DNA of 64,000 bases from Dissulfurimicrobium hydrothermale (GTDB lineage Bacteria; Desulfobacterota; Dissulfuribacteria; Dissulfuribacterales; Sh68): assembly GCF_022026155.1 (NCBI RefSeq), contig NZ_CP085041.1, forward strand, positions 1,768,306 to 1,832,305, in the 5' to 3' direction. The notes under the pieces were generated by a model, which was given only the letters and a program-made list of their open reading frames with translations, was not told the origin of the DNA and did no database searches. Positions 18,836 to 30,085 of the stretch are shown here, piece after piece. Position 1 is the stretch's first letter. The number at the start of each line of letters is the position of its first letter. The position numbers were made by a program, and so were the translations under genes.

Positions 18836-19348
18836 TCATGGCTGGATCAGGCCAAGGACGCCGTCCTTCCGCCAGTATAGCACATTTATCTCGCCAGTCT
18901 CGGCGTTATGAAAGGCAAGCAGATCTCTGCCCAGCGTCTGGAGTTGAATGACGGCCTCATCCACCGGCATTGGCTTTATCGGCATCTTTTCTATTATTAT
19001 CATGTGATCCCCGCCCTCCTCCGCCTCTTCAGCCGCAACCTGGATCAGGGCCGGTGCGCCTTTTTTGTCGCGGATCCTCTCACGAAATCTCTTAAGCTGC
19101 CTCTCTATCTTGTCGGACAGGAGATCTATGGTGGTATGCATGTCGTTCTGTTCTTCCTTGGCGGCCGCCCTTATACCGTCTCCCCTGACAACCACTTCAG
19201 CCATATTCCTGAATTTCTCAACGGAAAGCACGACATTCATCTCGACCGGGCCATCGACATATTTCTTTAATTTTTGAAATCTGGTCTCTACATAATTACG
19301 CAATTCGTCAGATTGATCACAATGCCTAAATGTAACATTTATTCTCAT
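18836..19348 (-). CDS. hpf: Ribosome hibernation-promoting factor, long form
   Basis: A 170-residue long HPF. The N-terminal domain (1-100) starts INVTFRHCDQSDELRNYVETR and binds the decoding centre. The C-terminal dimerisation domain shows IEKMPIKPMPVDEAV and ends FHNAETGEINVLYWRKDG. It dimerises 70S ribosomes into inactive 100S particles under starvation. GGAGG lies upstream of the ATG. The position directly after rpoN is highly conserved across proteobacteria and supports the call. Confidence 0.95.
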   Translation of the reverse strand: MRINVTFRHCDQSDELRNYVETRFQKLKKYVDGPVEMNVVLSVEKFRNMAEVVVRGDGIRAAAKEEQNDMHTTIDLLSDKIERQLKRFRERIRDKKGAPALIQVAAEEAEEGGDHMIIIEKMPIKPMPVDEAVIQLQTLGRDLLAFHNAETGEINVLYWRKDGVLGLIQP

Positions 19349-19393
19349 TAAATATCCTCCGCCGTTTTGTTGTCCAACTATAAATTTACAAAT

Positions 19394-20884
19394 TTACGAT
19401 TTAGTATTGATGCGTTTTCTGTGACTGGATGGTGATATTCCCAACATTTCTCTATACTTGGCTACAGTTCTCCTTGCTATATGGATATTATCTTTTTCCA
19501 GCAATTCAACTATTTTTTTGTCACTATAAGGTCTTGATGAATCCTCAGATTGAACCAACTGTTTTATTTTTTGTTTGATGCTATGAGTAGCTATATCTTC
19601 ACCATTCTCTCTATTAATACCTCTACTGAAGAAAAATTTAAGCTCGAATAGCCCTTGAGGTGTTTGGACATATTTATTTGTTGTAACTCTACTGATTGTC
19701 GATTCATGCATTTGGACGTCTTCAGCTACATCTCTTAATTTTAATGGTTTAAAATAATCAATACCTTTATCTAAAAATTCTCTTTGAAACTTTACTATGC
19801 TTGTAGTAACTTTAAAAATTGTCTTTTGTCGTTGCTCAATGCTACGGATCAACCAAATTGCAGACTTTAACTTATCATGTATGAAATCTTTAACATCATT
19901 TGATGAAACCTCTTTAGTCAATGCTTCACGATAAAAGGCATTGATTTTAAGTCTTGGTATATCTTCTTCATTCAAAGTTACTATATATTCATCTTCTATC
20001 TTATAAACATATATATCAGGTACTATATAATGAGTTTCTTCTGTATTATAAGATCTACCAGGATATGGCTCTAGATGACTTATTATAGTTACACTATTCA
20101 AGACATCATCAATACTCCTCCCAGTCGCCTTTGCTATTACTTGGTAATTATGCCTCTCAACATCTTTAAAATACTTGATGATCAAATCCCTGACTAAGGG
20201 ATCGGATACGCCAAGATGCTCGATTTGGATCAGCAGACACTCCTTCAGGTCTCTGGCCGCGACACCAACAGGATCAAACATCTGTATCTGTCTCAAGACC
20301 GCCTCGACCTTCTGTGTGGCGCAACCGATCTCGCCAGCCAATTCCTGGACAGATGCCTTTAAATAGCCATTTTCATCCAGATTGCCTATTATCAGACCAC
20401 CTATCGCCCGCTCTTCGTCATCCATGCGGGACATCTGTAGTTGCCACATAAGATATTCTGCAAGATTTGCTGAGCAAGTCAGGAGATTTTCATAATCGGG
20501 GGACTCCTTTTCTTCAAAGGAATAGGCCTGGATGACATTTTTCCTATCTTCGTCCCAAAATTGCTTCCAATCCACATCTTCAATGGCCTTGTCTTCCCAT
20601 GGTGTCTTTTCAAGCTCAGTGGACGCCAAACTCGGAAGGACCGATTCTTCCCACTGGATTGATCCATCTGTGTCGACAAGGCCTTCTGACCCTTGCCCAT
20701 CCGTGCTGCTGTATGAATCACCAGCCTCATCTTCTTCAAGAACCGGATTCGACCGGAGCTCTTCGTTTATCGTATCTATCAGCTCGGCCCTTGACAATTG
20801 GAGGAGCTTTATGGCCTGCTGCAGCTGTGGCGTCATGACCAACTGCTGGGTAAGTTTGAGGTTTTGTTTGAGTTCCAAGACCAT
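19394..20884 (-). CDS. rpoN: RNA polymerase sigma-54 factor
   Basis: A 496-residue RpoN. Region I, LELKQNLKLTQQLVMTPQLQQAIKLLQLS, is the activator-responsive glutamine-rich segment. An acidic region II, the core-binding domain, and the C-terminal RpoN box ARRTVAKYREMLGI follow. It reads -24/-12 promoters with AAA+ activators. The frame is intact, but the composition is split: the 5' part (above about 20,160) is near half G+C (32 of 60 at 20221-20280), whereas the 3' part is strongly AT-rich (13 of 60 at 19741-19800). Neighbouring lptB and hpf have ordinary composition, so the AT-rich DNA covers only the last half of this gene. Confidence 0.96.
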   Translation of the reverse strand: MVLELKQNLKLTQQLVMTPQLQQAIKLLQLSRAELIDTINEELRSNPVLEEDEAGDSYSSTDGQGSEGLVDTDGSIQWEESVLPSLASTELEKTPWEDKAIEDVDWKQFWDEDRKNVIQAYSFEEKESPDYENLLTCSANLAEYLMWQLQMSRMDDEERAIGGLIIGNLDENGYLKASVQELAGEIGCATQKVEAVLRQIQMFDPVGVAARDLKECLLIQIEHLGVSDPLVRDLIIKYFKDVERHNYQVIAKATGRSIDDVLNSVTIISHLEPYPGRSYNTEETHYIVPDIYVYKIEDEYIVTLNEEDIPRLKINAFYREALTKEVSSNDVKDFIHDKLKSAIWLIRSIEQRQKTIFKVTTSIVKFQREFLDKGIDYFKPLKLRDVAEDVQMHESTISRVTTNKYVQTPQGLFELKFFFSRGINRENGEDIATHSIKQKIKQLVQSEDSSRPYSDKKIVELLEKDNIHIARRTVAKYREMLGISPSSHRKRINTKS

Positions 20885-20889
20885 GGCGA

Positions 20890-21612
20890 TTAAAGTCTAA
20901 AAGATTCCCCCAGATATATCTTCTTCACAAAAGCGCTTGAGGCTATATGTGTGGGTGGACCTTCCTCAACAATGGCCCCGTCATTAACAATATAGGCGCG
21001 GTCGCACACAGTCAAGGTTTCGCGGACGTTGTGGTCAGAGATGAGCACCCCTATACCGCGCTCTTTAAGCCCCCTGATTATCCCCTGAAGGTCTGAAACG
21101 GCAAGCGGATCAATACCTGCAAAAGGCTCGTCTAACAACATAAACCTTGGATCAGTAGCAAGGGCCCTCAGCACCTCCAGGCGACGTCTCTCTCCCCCAG
21201 AAAGGGAATGTGCCATATGACCCGCCAGCGCCTCAAGGCCCATATCCCCCAACATTTTTGCGACTCTTACCTCTATCTCGTCACGAGACAACCCCCTCTC
21301 CTCGAATACAAGGCGGAGATTGTCCGAAACGGTAAGATGTCTAAAGACAGATGGCTCCTGTGGAAGATACGTTATCCCCATCTTCGCCCTCTCGTGCATA
21401 GGAAGCCGGGTCACATCACGCCCATCCAAAGAAACCGTCCCTTCATTGGGCTGAATAAGACCCGCTATGATATAAAAAGTGGTGGTTTTGCCAGCACCAT
21501 TCGGCCCTAAGAGGCCGACTATGCTGTGATCGCTGAGCTCGAGGCATATGTTGTTTACAACAAGCCTCTTGCCATAGCGCTTTGTAAGATTTAAGGCCTC
21601 TAGTGTAACCAC
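20890..21612 (-). CDS. lptB: LPS export ABC transporter ATP-binding protein LptB
   Basis: The 240-residue cytosolic ATPase that powers LPS transport with LptF and LptG. It has Walker A GPNGAGKTTT, Q-loop TYLPQEPSVFR (the LptB-typical form), the signature LSGGERRR, and Walker B FMLLDEPFAGIDP. The start is a GTG at 21612, 1 base after the lptA stop, with only a weak ribosome site, so coupling to lptA is likely. LptF and LptG are not in the window. Confidence 0.95.
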   Translation of the reverse strand: MVTLEALNLTKRYGKRLVVNNICLELSDHSIVGLLGPNGAGKTTTFYIIAGLIQPNEGTVSLDGRDVTRLPMHERAKMGITYLPQEPSVFRHLTVSDNLRLVFEERGLSRDEIEVRVAKMLGDMGLEALAGHMAHSLSGGERRRLEVLRALATDPRFMLLDEPFAGIDPLAVSDLQGIIRGLKERGIGVLISDHNVRETLTVCDRAYIVNDGAIVEEGPPTHIASSAFVKKIYLGESFRL

Positions 21613-21613
21613 G

Positions 21614-22198
21614 TTATTTTTCCGACGGATAGACCACGGCCTCGACCTTCTCTTTACCTCCGCCCTGGACTACACTACGGTTTTCATTGAGAAATAAGGT
21701 GATCACATTCCCCTTTACCCTGTTCGGCCCTTCCCAGACCTGTGCAGAGCCTGAAAGCGTAATCTTTTCGGCCTGTTTTTCATAAACCGCCTTTTCGCCG
21801 GTAGCGACCTTCCCCCCTTTTGTTATGCGCACATGTCCTGTCGCGACTATCTTGTCTATGGCCTTCTTGCCTTCCTGCGAGGCCTTTGACGGCTGCTCCT
21901 GCTTAGAATAAAAGACCTCGAGTTTGTCGCAATCTATGACCATATCGTCTTTTGTAGCTACAACATGACCTGTAAAGACGGCCGTGCCCTTCTGATCCAT
22001 AACCTCCATAAGGTCGCTCTTTATATGTATAGCCCCCTTATCCCGGGTATTTACTAGCTCTCGATCGTTCGAGGCCGCTCCTGTTTGGGAAAAACCAGGC
22101 GAGACAAGACCTAAAACAGTCACAAAGACAAAAAGAAAAGATATACATACCTGCCTGGCAGGCGGGCCGAATTGCGATGCAACCATACGTTTTTTCAT
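21614..22198 (-). CDS. lptA: LPS transport periplasmic protein LptA
   Basis: A 194-residue exported protein of the OstA/LptA beta-jellyroll family, which forms the periplasmic bridge carrying LPS from LptC to LptD. The N-terminus has a basic region and a hydrophobic stretch (about 19-37, ending near GFSQ) typical of a cleaved signal peptide. Jellyroll repeats are visible as IHIKSDLMEVMDQKGTAVF, VVATKDDMVIDCDKLEV and GKVATGEKAVYEKQAEKI. It lies 4 bp after lptC and is followed by lptB. Confidence 0.92.
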   Translation of the reverse strand: MKKRMVASQFGPPARQVCISFLFVFVTVLGLVSPGFSQTGAASNDRELVNTRDKGAIHIKSDLMEVMDQKGTAVFTGHVVATKDDMVIDCDKLEVFYSKQEQPSKASQEGKKAIDKIVATGHVRITKGGKVATGEKAVYEKQAEKITLSGSAQVWEGPNRVKGNVITLFLNENRSVVQGGGKEKVEAVVYPSEK

Positions 22199-22202
22199 GA
22201 TA

Positions 22203-22769
22203 TTAAAACTCCATTGAACCTTGGGATGAAATTGCGGATGTCTGGGATCTCACCTTTAGCCTCCCCAACTTAAGGTCATATTCAAGACCATTGCCGTTCA
22301 TAACAAGGCCATTGCCCCTTATAACTACCCTATCTTTCGTCCAGATAAGCCCCTTTTTCTGGTCAAGATCCAGTGTGGCGGTTTTCAATACCTGGCCGCT
22401 CGGCAGGTTTACGACGACCCTGCCGTTAAGGACAAGGACGCTGTTGACTTTATAATTTCCATAATCCGCGGTCGCCACTATCTTTTTACCACCTTTTTGG
22501 AAAAAATTTATCTCAACGCCTTTTAAATACATAATGCCTCTACCTTGATACATCTTTGCAGTATCAGCCTTGAGCATCCATTGAGGCTGATCACCGATAT
22601 TGTGGGTATATTTCAATCCATCTACCACAATATCCGCCTCATAAGCCCCAAAGGGTCCGCCTGCAAGACCTTTACGCCCAAACCTCTCCCTCTGCCACGG
22701 ACCCAACAGGATAAGCAATGTCAATCCAGCCACTACAATCCAGAGAAAATATCGCCAATTAAACCTCAA
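22203..22769 (-). CDS. lptC: LPS export system protein LptC
   Basis: A 188-residue inner-membrane protein with one N-terminal transmembrane helix (RYFLWIVVAGLTLLILLG), followed by a periplasmic jellyroll: WMLKADTAKMYQGRGIMYLK and GNYKVNSVLVLNGRVVV. It takes LPS from LptBFG and passes it to LptA. The start appears to be TTG at 22769, since no ATG or GTG precedes the helix. Order kdsC-lptC-lptA-lptB is the standard LPS export locus. Confidence 0.9.
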   Translation of the reverse strand: MRFNWRYFLWIVVAGLTLLILLGPWQRERFGRKGLAGGPFGAYEADIVVDGLKYTHNIGDQPQWMLKADTAKMYQGRGIMYLKGVEINFFQKGGKKIVATADYGNYKVNSVLVLNGRVVVNLPSGQVLKTATLDLDQKKGLIWTKDRVVIRGNGLVMNGNGLEYDLKLGRLKVRSQTSAISSQGSMEF

Positions 22770-22787
22770 AATCCGTCTCGCCTCGCC

Positions 22788-23345
22788 TTAACCCAGGTCT
22801 GATCCAAGGTTCAAGTCTTCATTTAAAAATACACCCCACTTGTTCTGCGCCTTCAAGATAAGATCACACACCTCCCGTACTGCGCCCTTGCCTCCGCCCC
22901 TTTGCGTAACATAGTCAACATGATCGTGTAATGGATATGCTGCATCTGAAACGGCCACCGACAACCCGACCCTCTTTAGAAGAGGCAGATCCGCCCAATC
23001 GTCGCCAATATAGGCCGCATCTTCGTCTTTTATGCCTAATTCGGCAAGGATCGTCTTATAAACGGTCATTTTCTCAGTCCGACCCTGAAAAACCCTTTCT
23101 ATGGACAATTCCATAGCCCGTTTCTCAACGGCCATCGAGGTACGGGAGCTGATCAGTGCAACCTCTATCCCCGCCCTTTTCAATAATTTGAGTCCAAACC
23201 CATCTTGTACGTTGAAGGCGTGGATCTGTTCGCCCTTGGCATTATAGACTATCGAGCCATCGGTTAAAACCCCATCGACATCTGAAATAAAGAGCCTTAT
23301 ACGAGCTGCCTTGGCCAATAGTATCTGCATGTCAATATGGGCCAC
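22788..23345 (-). CDS. kdsC: 3-deoxy-D-manno-octulosonate 8-phosphate phosphatase
   Basis: A 185-residue HAD-family phosphatase that removes phosphate from Kdo-8-P. Motif I is FISDVDGVLTDG, with the two catalytic aspartates. Motif II lies in LISSRTS and motif III in AAYIGDDWADLP. The start is decided by the ribosome site: GGAGG lies six bases before a GTG at 23345, which overlaps kdsA by 14 bp. The ATG at 23330 just after the kdsA stop has no Shine-Dalgarno at a useful distance. It acts directly after KdsA in Kdo synthesis. Confidence 0.94.
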   Translation of the reverse strand: MAHIDMQILLAKAARIRLFISDVDGVLTDGSIVYNAKGEQIHAFNVQDGFGLKLLKRAGIEVALISSRTSMAVEKRAMELSIERVFQGRTEKMTVYKTILAELGIKDEDAAYIGDDWADLPLLKRVGLSVAVSDAAYPLHDHVDYVTQRGGGKGAVREVCDLILKAQNKWGVFLNEDLNLGSDLG

Positions 23346-24194
23346 CGCAGGCCTCCTTGATCCTAGCCAAGACCTTCAAAAGCGATCCAGCGTCATCGAG
23401 GGAAAGGCTATTAGGCCCATCACATCTCGCCTCATCAGGCCTCGGATGAACCTCCATGAATACGCCGTCCACCCCTGCGGCCATTGCGGCCCTTGCAAGA
23501 AGCGGCACAAATTCCCGCTGACCTGAAGAACAACCATCGCCGCCGCCTGGAAGCTGCACGCTGTGGGTTGCATCGAAGATGACGGGCGCACCGAGGCCTC
23601 GGATGATAGCAAGCCCGCGCATATCAACCACCAAGTTATTGTATCCAAAGGATACGCCCCGCTCGGTAACAATCACCTGATTGTTTCCTGACTCCCTTAC
23701 CTTTTTGATTGCATATTTCATGTCCCAGGGGGCCATGAATTGGCCTTTTTTGATATTGACTGGACGCCCAGTCCTTGCCGCCGCAACCAGGATATCCGTC
23801 TGTCTGCACAAAAAGGCCGGTATCTGGATACAGTCCAGGACCCGTGCCGCCCTTTCGGCCTGATCTGGGGTGTGTATATCGGACAGCACTGGAATCCCAA
23901 GCCTCGCCTTGATATCCATAAGCATCTCAAGACCCCTTTCAATCCCAGGTCCTCTGTACGAACTGATGGATGTCCTATTGGCCTTGTCAAAGGATGCCTT
24001 AAAGATATAAGAAAAACCAGCGGCGCTGGCCGTTTTGGCCATATATTCACCGATCAAAAGGGCGGTATCCATATCCTCAAGCACACATGGACCAGCAATC
24101 AAAAGCGGCTTCTCATCGCCGCCGACCTTAAAGCCGCCTATATTCACCACATTAACCCGCTCGGAACCCTGCTGTGCCACTATACTACCCTCCA

Positions 24195-24195
<1 letters not shown>
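23332..24195 (-). CDS. kdsA: 3-deoxy-8-phosphooctulonate synthase (Kdo-8-P synthase)
   Basis: A 287-residue aldolase that condenses PEP and arabinose 5-phosphate. Family marks are LLIAGPCVLEDMDTAL near the start, FKASFDKANRTS, LSDIHTPDQ, IPAFLCRQTDIL, KKGQFMAPWDM, the FDATHSVQLPGG metal/substrate segment, and VDGVFMEVHPRPDEARCDG. The cysteine in the N-terminal GPC motif is the position that binds metal in metal-dependent KdsA enzymes. The ATG overlaps the pyrG stop as TAATG. Confidence 0.96.
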
Positions 24196-25835
<1,640 letters not shown>

Positions 25836-26369
25836 TTATTTTTCCACCCCCACCCTGGCCGTTATGCCTCTTTCATAATAGTGCTTGATACAACGCATCT
25901 CCGTTACGACATCGGCATCTTTAAAAAGGGTTTCATCCGCCCATCTGCCGGTAAGTATTATCTCCACACCAGAGGGTCTTGATTCGAGCAATTCCTTCAT
26001 CTCATCAAACCCTATGAGTCCATAATGCATGGCCACATTAATCTCATCCATAACCACCATATCATACAACCCACCCCTTACTATCCCTTTTATCTCGTCA
26101 AACCCCTTTCTGGCAAGCTTTATATCTTCCTCACACGGCCTTCCTCTGATAAAACGTCCTGCACCGTATTGTTGTACGACCACTTGTCCACCAAATGACC
26201 TCATGGCCTTGATCTCGCTGAACTCCCCTTCTTTCAAAAACTGGCCCCAAAAGACCCTCCAACCTGCACCAACAGCCCTAAGGGTAAGACCCAATGCGGC
26301 TGTAGTCTTGCCCTTGCCGTCTCCTGTATAAATATGTACGTAACCCCTTTCTCTGCTTCTTTCGTTCAT
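25836..26369 (-). CDS. cobO: Cob(I)yrinic acid a,c-diamide adenosyltransferase
   Basis: A 177-residue ATP:corrinoid adenosyltransferase of the CobA/BtuR/CobO type, which attaches the 5'-deoxyadenosyl group to cob(I)alamin or cobinamide. It has the P-loop GDGKGKTT, then ALGLTLRAVGAGWRVFWGQFLK, the Walker-B-like VVMDEINVAMHYG, and the C-terminal EMRCIKHYYERGITARVGVEK. It lies 3 bp before pyrG on the same strand. Together with SUMT at the left edge it indicates corrinoid synthesis or salvage. Confidence 0.93.
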   Translation of the reverse strand: MNERSRERGYVHIYTGDGKGKTTAALGLTLRAVGAGWRVFWGQFLKEGEFSEIKAMRSFGGQVVVQQYGAGRFIRGRPCEEDIKLARKGFDEIKGIVRGGLYDMVVMDEINVAMHYGLIGFDEMKELLESRPSGVEIILTGRWADETLFKDADVVTEMRCIKHYYERGITARVGVEK

Positions 26370-26426
26370 GCCTCAGACCCTTTCTTACATTGTCTCACGA
26401 CAAAAAAGCGGCAGCTTGTCATAATC

Positions 26427-29400
26427 TCATCTGCCCTTCTGCGACGGTACAACGAGAGCTGGCTCCACCAGGTAATATGGTATCTTGAGCGTATTAGTCA
26501 GCAGATCTAAAACCCCTCTGCCTACCGCCCTAGCAGGCAAAAGGGTGACATCCGGGTCTTTGAGCGGACCCTTGACCCCCACTGCTATGGTTATCACCGC
26601 CCCACGCTTGCCGCCGAGCACCCTTCCAAGGATAGGCACCTTTGCGATAATCCTGTCCAGGGTCTTGAACGGTGCGATCAAAAAGGTGATGTCCGAATCG
26701 AATTTTGCAAGGTCGACCGAACCGCTTGCAAAAAGATTGAGCCCCTGACCGTTTATCACCGTCTTTTTAAGCACAAGGACACCATCCTTCACGTCACCGT
26801 CCATATTTAAATTGGAATAGACAAAGCCTTGTTTGAACAGATCGGGGAGGGCGCCTGAGAATATATCTGTTACGTTCAAAATACTGAAGACCTTGGCCAG
26901 GAGCGTGAGCCGTCTTATCCTACCGTCCCTGGACATGAGATCCACATGACCCCCGCTCCACCTCTCAGGCGTACCCTCAAGGCTGAGGTTCATCTCAAAT
27001 GGACCCTCTATGATATCACTGTCATAACCGAGACATGGTAAAACATCTTGAAACGCCGCCCCTCCGGGAGGGGTGAGGACGCGGAAGACACTTCTTAAGC
27101 CGGCACCCATGCGCCCCTCCCACCTACCTGAAGCATTCAGGCCGCAAAGATTGGCCGATTCCACCGACACCTCAATGGCCTTGTCTTTTAAAAGCATCGC
27201 CTCACCCTTTACAGAGCGGAAATTGTAAATATGCCCCCCTTTTTTGTGCGGCATCCTATTGCCTTCAGCCCCCGCTTCTGTGTATTGCAATCTTCCTATC
27301 CCAAAACCTATTCTGCCAGTAATAGCCAGCCTGGAAGGGCCGGTATCTTTCAAGAGCTCTTTTATGATCCTGTCTATATTCGCCCACGATACGGTCTTTG
27401 ACTTAAGGACGCCGTTTATGTCAAGACCCCTCTGCGTACCCACAACCTTGCAGGTCCCTGTTATAATCTCATCGTTGATGCGGATCGCCAAAGGATCCAA
27501 CTCAACACCTGTCCCTAAAGACCTGAACTTCAATCCCTGTATCTCAAGTATGCCCCCTCCACTTATTGGGACATTGAAGTTAGAGACATCCATGACGCCG
27601 ACAAAGGTCCATGGCTGAGACAGGCGTGGGCTGTAACCAAGCCTGAAGGAACCTGATATGACACCCGAAAGGAGCGTATTTTTCTCAAGCACGGCGTCAA
27701 GGGTGGATTTGCTCAACCTGCCCTGCCAATCCATAGAAAAGATACCGTCAGGGCCCTTGTCCAGATCAAGGGAGATAATGCACCCCTCGCTAGATGAACC
27801 GTCGGTACCTTTGATTAAAAGCCTTTTCAAAAGTATCTCGGTCCTAGTGTAGATCATATCCATGACGACGGCCGTCGACGGCCTCCCAGGGACGACTCCC
27901 GGCATTAACCTTCCCTTCAGCGTCAATCTGCCTGGTTCAAAGCCCACTTTGAGTCCTTTGAGGACACACGGGGCCTTTGGGAACAATTCAGAAGGTATCC
28001 AATCCTTGGCCCTGATCCAGGCCAGGATTTTATCGTTTGCAACACCTGTGATCTCGACCGAACCGCGCCAGTCCTTCAAAAAATCGTGTGCAAGATCGCC
28101 AGTAAGAGCTACGGGCTGACCGAATATGGTACCATCCAAGGCCGAGATCGTGACCTTTCGTTCATCAAGGTCAAGCCCCAGCCTGGTGAGATGAAGCGGC
28201 CCGGGGAGCAATGGGCTTTCGACGCCGAGCCTACTGCTGGAAATATTGAACTTATACCTCCATCTGTCCGGTTTCAGAAGAGGGCCTGAAAAGAACGCAC
28301 TCCTTACAGCGATCGTCCCCTTTATACCGGCCAAGACCCCTGAAAAGGCGTCTTTGATAACTGAATATCCAGAAAGTCCGTTATATAAGGCCTGAGAATC
28401 GATGTCAGCAGTGAGTGAACTGATATTCAAAGACACGTCTTTTCCCCAATCCACGCTGCCGCTTGCCGCATGTATCCTGTGAGGGCCGACTGCCCCTGCC
28501 ACCCCCTTCCATGAGACTTCTTTAGGTCCGACCGAAAGCCCACCCCTTTCAATTGTTATAGGCCAAGGCAGCCTGTTATACCTGAGGCTCCCATTCATCT
28601 CCGAGACATCAACGTGCACATCAAGATCATGTAGCTTACCCTTGATATCGAGATGCCCCTTCGCCCTTCCCTTTACACCGTTTACAAGGGAAAGCTCCTT
28701 TTTAAAGGCCTCATTGTCGACCAATTTGTTGAGCACTGGGGGAAGGGCGGAAAGATCGGCATCAAGATCCAAACCCAGTCTGAAACTGTCGTCCTCGCCA
28801 GATATCTGGAGGAAAAATATGCCGTTGCTGCCGTAGTTTTCACCCATCCTGGCAGATAGGCCTTCGCCAGAGAGCGCCCCCTTCACTATCTTGATCGGCC
28901 CGCTCACCTCGTCTAGATCTAGATCGACCTTTGGCACATGAACAGGCACCTTGACGACATCCGCTGTGATCTCCATGGCGTCAAGCCGCCTGAGATCAGA
29001 GGTCTTCCCGTGGAATGCATATGAGGCCCTGCTCAATTTTCCACCGCGGACTATATCACAGACGTCTTTTGCAACATTATATCTACCAAGAAGGGCAAGA
29101 ACGGCCTTCCTGACCCCAACAAGGTCCACATTACTGGCCTTGAAGGCCATGTCCCATACGGATTCAGACTGCCCGACATCGTATCTCTTCTTAAGATAAC
29201 CGGTCATCGAAAATGCAGGGCTGGCCATCTCGAACCTGTCAACCGAGACCGACAGCCCATCCCCTCGCCTTTCAAAAGAGACATCAAAGGCCTTAGATGA
29301 GAGGTCAAGATCCTCACCGTTTACAACCATTCTGTAAATCGGCGCATCTCCCTTGATCCTGGCATTGAAGTCGCCAAACCCCTTTCCTTCAACCTCAAGC

Positions 29401-30083
29401 GTGATATCTGCAGCGGCATTGACCGGCCTCATATCGCCGAGACGCTCCAAATGCAACGGGACAAGGTGCGGGGAGAATCCTTTCATATCGAGTTTAAAGG
29501 CGAAAGGACCGCTTCTCAGATCGAACTTGCCTTGACATGCCGCCCTTTTTATAAAATCCGCCTGGAACTCAAGGTGTGACACGTCCGCTTCATTTGATTT
29601 TACGGAGAGGTCCGCATTTAAACCTGATAATGCAAGCGGCCTCGTGAGCCATGAAATGGCCTTCGGTGAGACGATCAGGTGTCCATTTTTAACAATCACC
29701 ATGCCAGGTGGCAGAAAAAGACCCTCACCACCCCTGCCGGCGGATTTTATTCGGATGTCAGGATCTATCAGATAAATACGCCTGAACTCAAAACGTCCAA
29801 GTGGTATGAGCTCCCATCTGGGATAGATCTCGGATTGTGGCAAGGTCAAATCCAAAGCCGCACTTTCAATCCTGACCCTTTGCGCCTGGATATGCGGCAA
29901 GGGAAACCACCTCAATTTAAGAGACCCTATCTCAACACGTCCGCCGAGCGCATTCGCAAGCTCCCTTGACGCCAATGTGGGGATATCCCTGCCATGCATA
30001 AAAAAAGGGGGGGCAAGGTATAAAATTGCGACAATAATCAGCAGGGCAATCAGACTAATCCACGCGATCTTCTTGGTATCCAT
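26427..30083 (-). CDS. Large AsmA-like inner-membrane protein
   Basis: A 1218-residue protein with a single N-terminal transmembrane helix (about 7-28) and a long region rich in beta strands and DLDLD-type repeats. The end resembles the AsmA/YhdP C-terminal domain: RRLTLLAKVFSILNVTDIF, LDRIIAKVPILGRVLGG and GPLKDPDVTLLP. Members of this superfamily form elongated periplasmic grooves thought to carry phospholipids between the membranes. Length and architecture are closest to YhdP/TamB-like proteins of Gram-negatives. Position beside the LPS export genes fits an envelope role. The family assignment is firm; the transport role is family knowledge, not visible here. Confidence 0.82.
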   Translation of the reverse strand: MDTKKIAWISLIALLIIVAILYLAPPFFMHGRDIPTLASRELANALGGRVEIGSLKLRWFPLPHIQAQRVRIESAALDLTLPQSEIYPRWELIPLGRFEFRRIYLIDPDIRIKSAGRGGEGLFLPPGMVIVKNGHLIVSPKAISWLTRPLALSGLNADLSVKSNEADVSHLEFQADFIKRAACQGKFDLRSGPFAFKLDMKGFSPHLVPLHLERLGDMRPVNAAADITLEVEGKGFGDFNARIKGDAPIYRMVVNGEDLDLSSKAFDVSFERRGDGLSVSVDRFEMASPAFSMTGYLKKRYDVGQSESVWDMAFKASNVDLVGVRKAVLALLGRYNVAKDVCDIVRGGKLSRASYAFHGKTSDLRRLDAMEITADVVKVPVHVPKVDLDLDEVSGPIKIVKGALSGEGLSARMGENYGSNGIFFLQISGEDDSFRLGLDLDADLSALPPVLNKLVDNEAFKKELSLVNGVKGRAKGHLDIKGKLHDLDVHVDVSEMNGSLRYNRLPWPITIERGGLSVGPKEVSWKGVAGAVGPHRIHAASGSVDWGKDVSLNISSLTADIDSQALYNGLSGYSVIKDAFSGVLAGIKGTIAVRSAFFSGPLLKPDRWRYKFNISSSRLGVESPLLPGPLHLTRLGLDLDERKVTISALDGTIFGQPVALTGDLAHDFLKDWRGSVEITGVANDKILAWIRAKDWIPSELFPKAPCVLKGLKVGFEPGRLTLKGRLMPGVVPGRPSTAVVMDMIYTRTEILLKRLLIKGTDGSSSEGCIISLDLDKGPDGIFSMDWQGRLSKSTLDAVLEKNTLLSGVISGSFRLGYSPRLSQPWTFVGVMDVSNFNVPISGGGILEIQGLKFRSLGTGVELDPLAIRINDEIITGTCKVVGTQRGLDINGVLKSKTVSWANIDRIIKELLKDTGPSRLAITGRIGFGIGRLQYTEAGAEGNRMPHKKGGHIYNFRSVKGEAMLLKDKAIEVSVESANLCGLNASGRWEGRMGAGLRSVFRVLTPPGGAAFQDVLPCLGYDSDIIEGPFEMNLSLEGTPERWSGGHVDLMSRDGRIRRLTLLAKVFSILNVTDIFSGALPDLFKQGFVYSNLNMDGDVKDGVLVLKKTVINGQGLNLFASGSVDLAKFDSDITFLIAPFKTLDRIIAKVPILGRVLGGKRGAVITIAVGVKGPLKDPDVTLLPARAVGRGVLDLLTNTLKIPYYLVEPALVVPSQKGR

Positions 30084-30085
30084 GT

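Noticed and set aside
19394-20884. Frameshift or gene fusion in rpoN suggested by the composition step
   Set aside because: The frame is continuous with region I, core-binding region and RpoN box in the normal order and length; only base composition changes.
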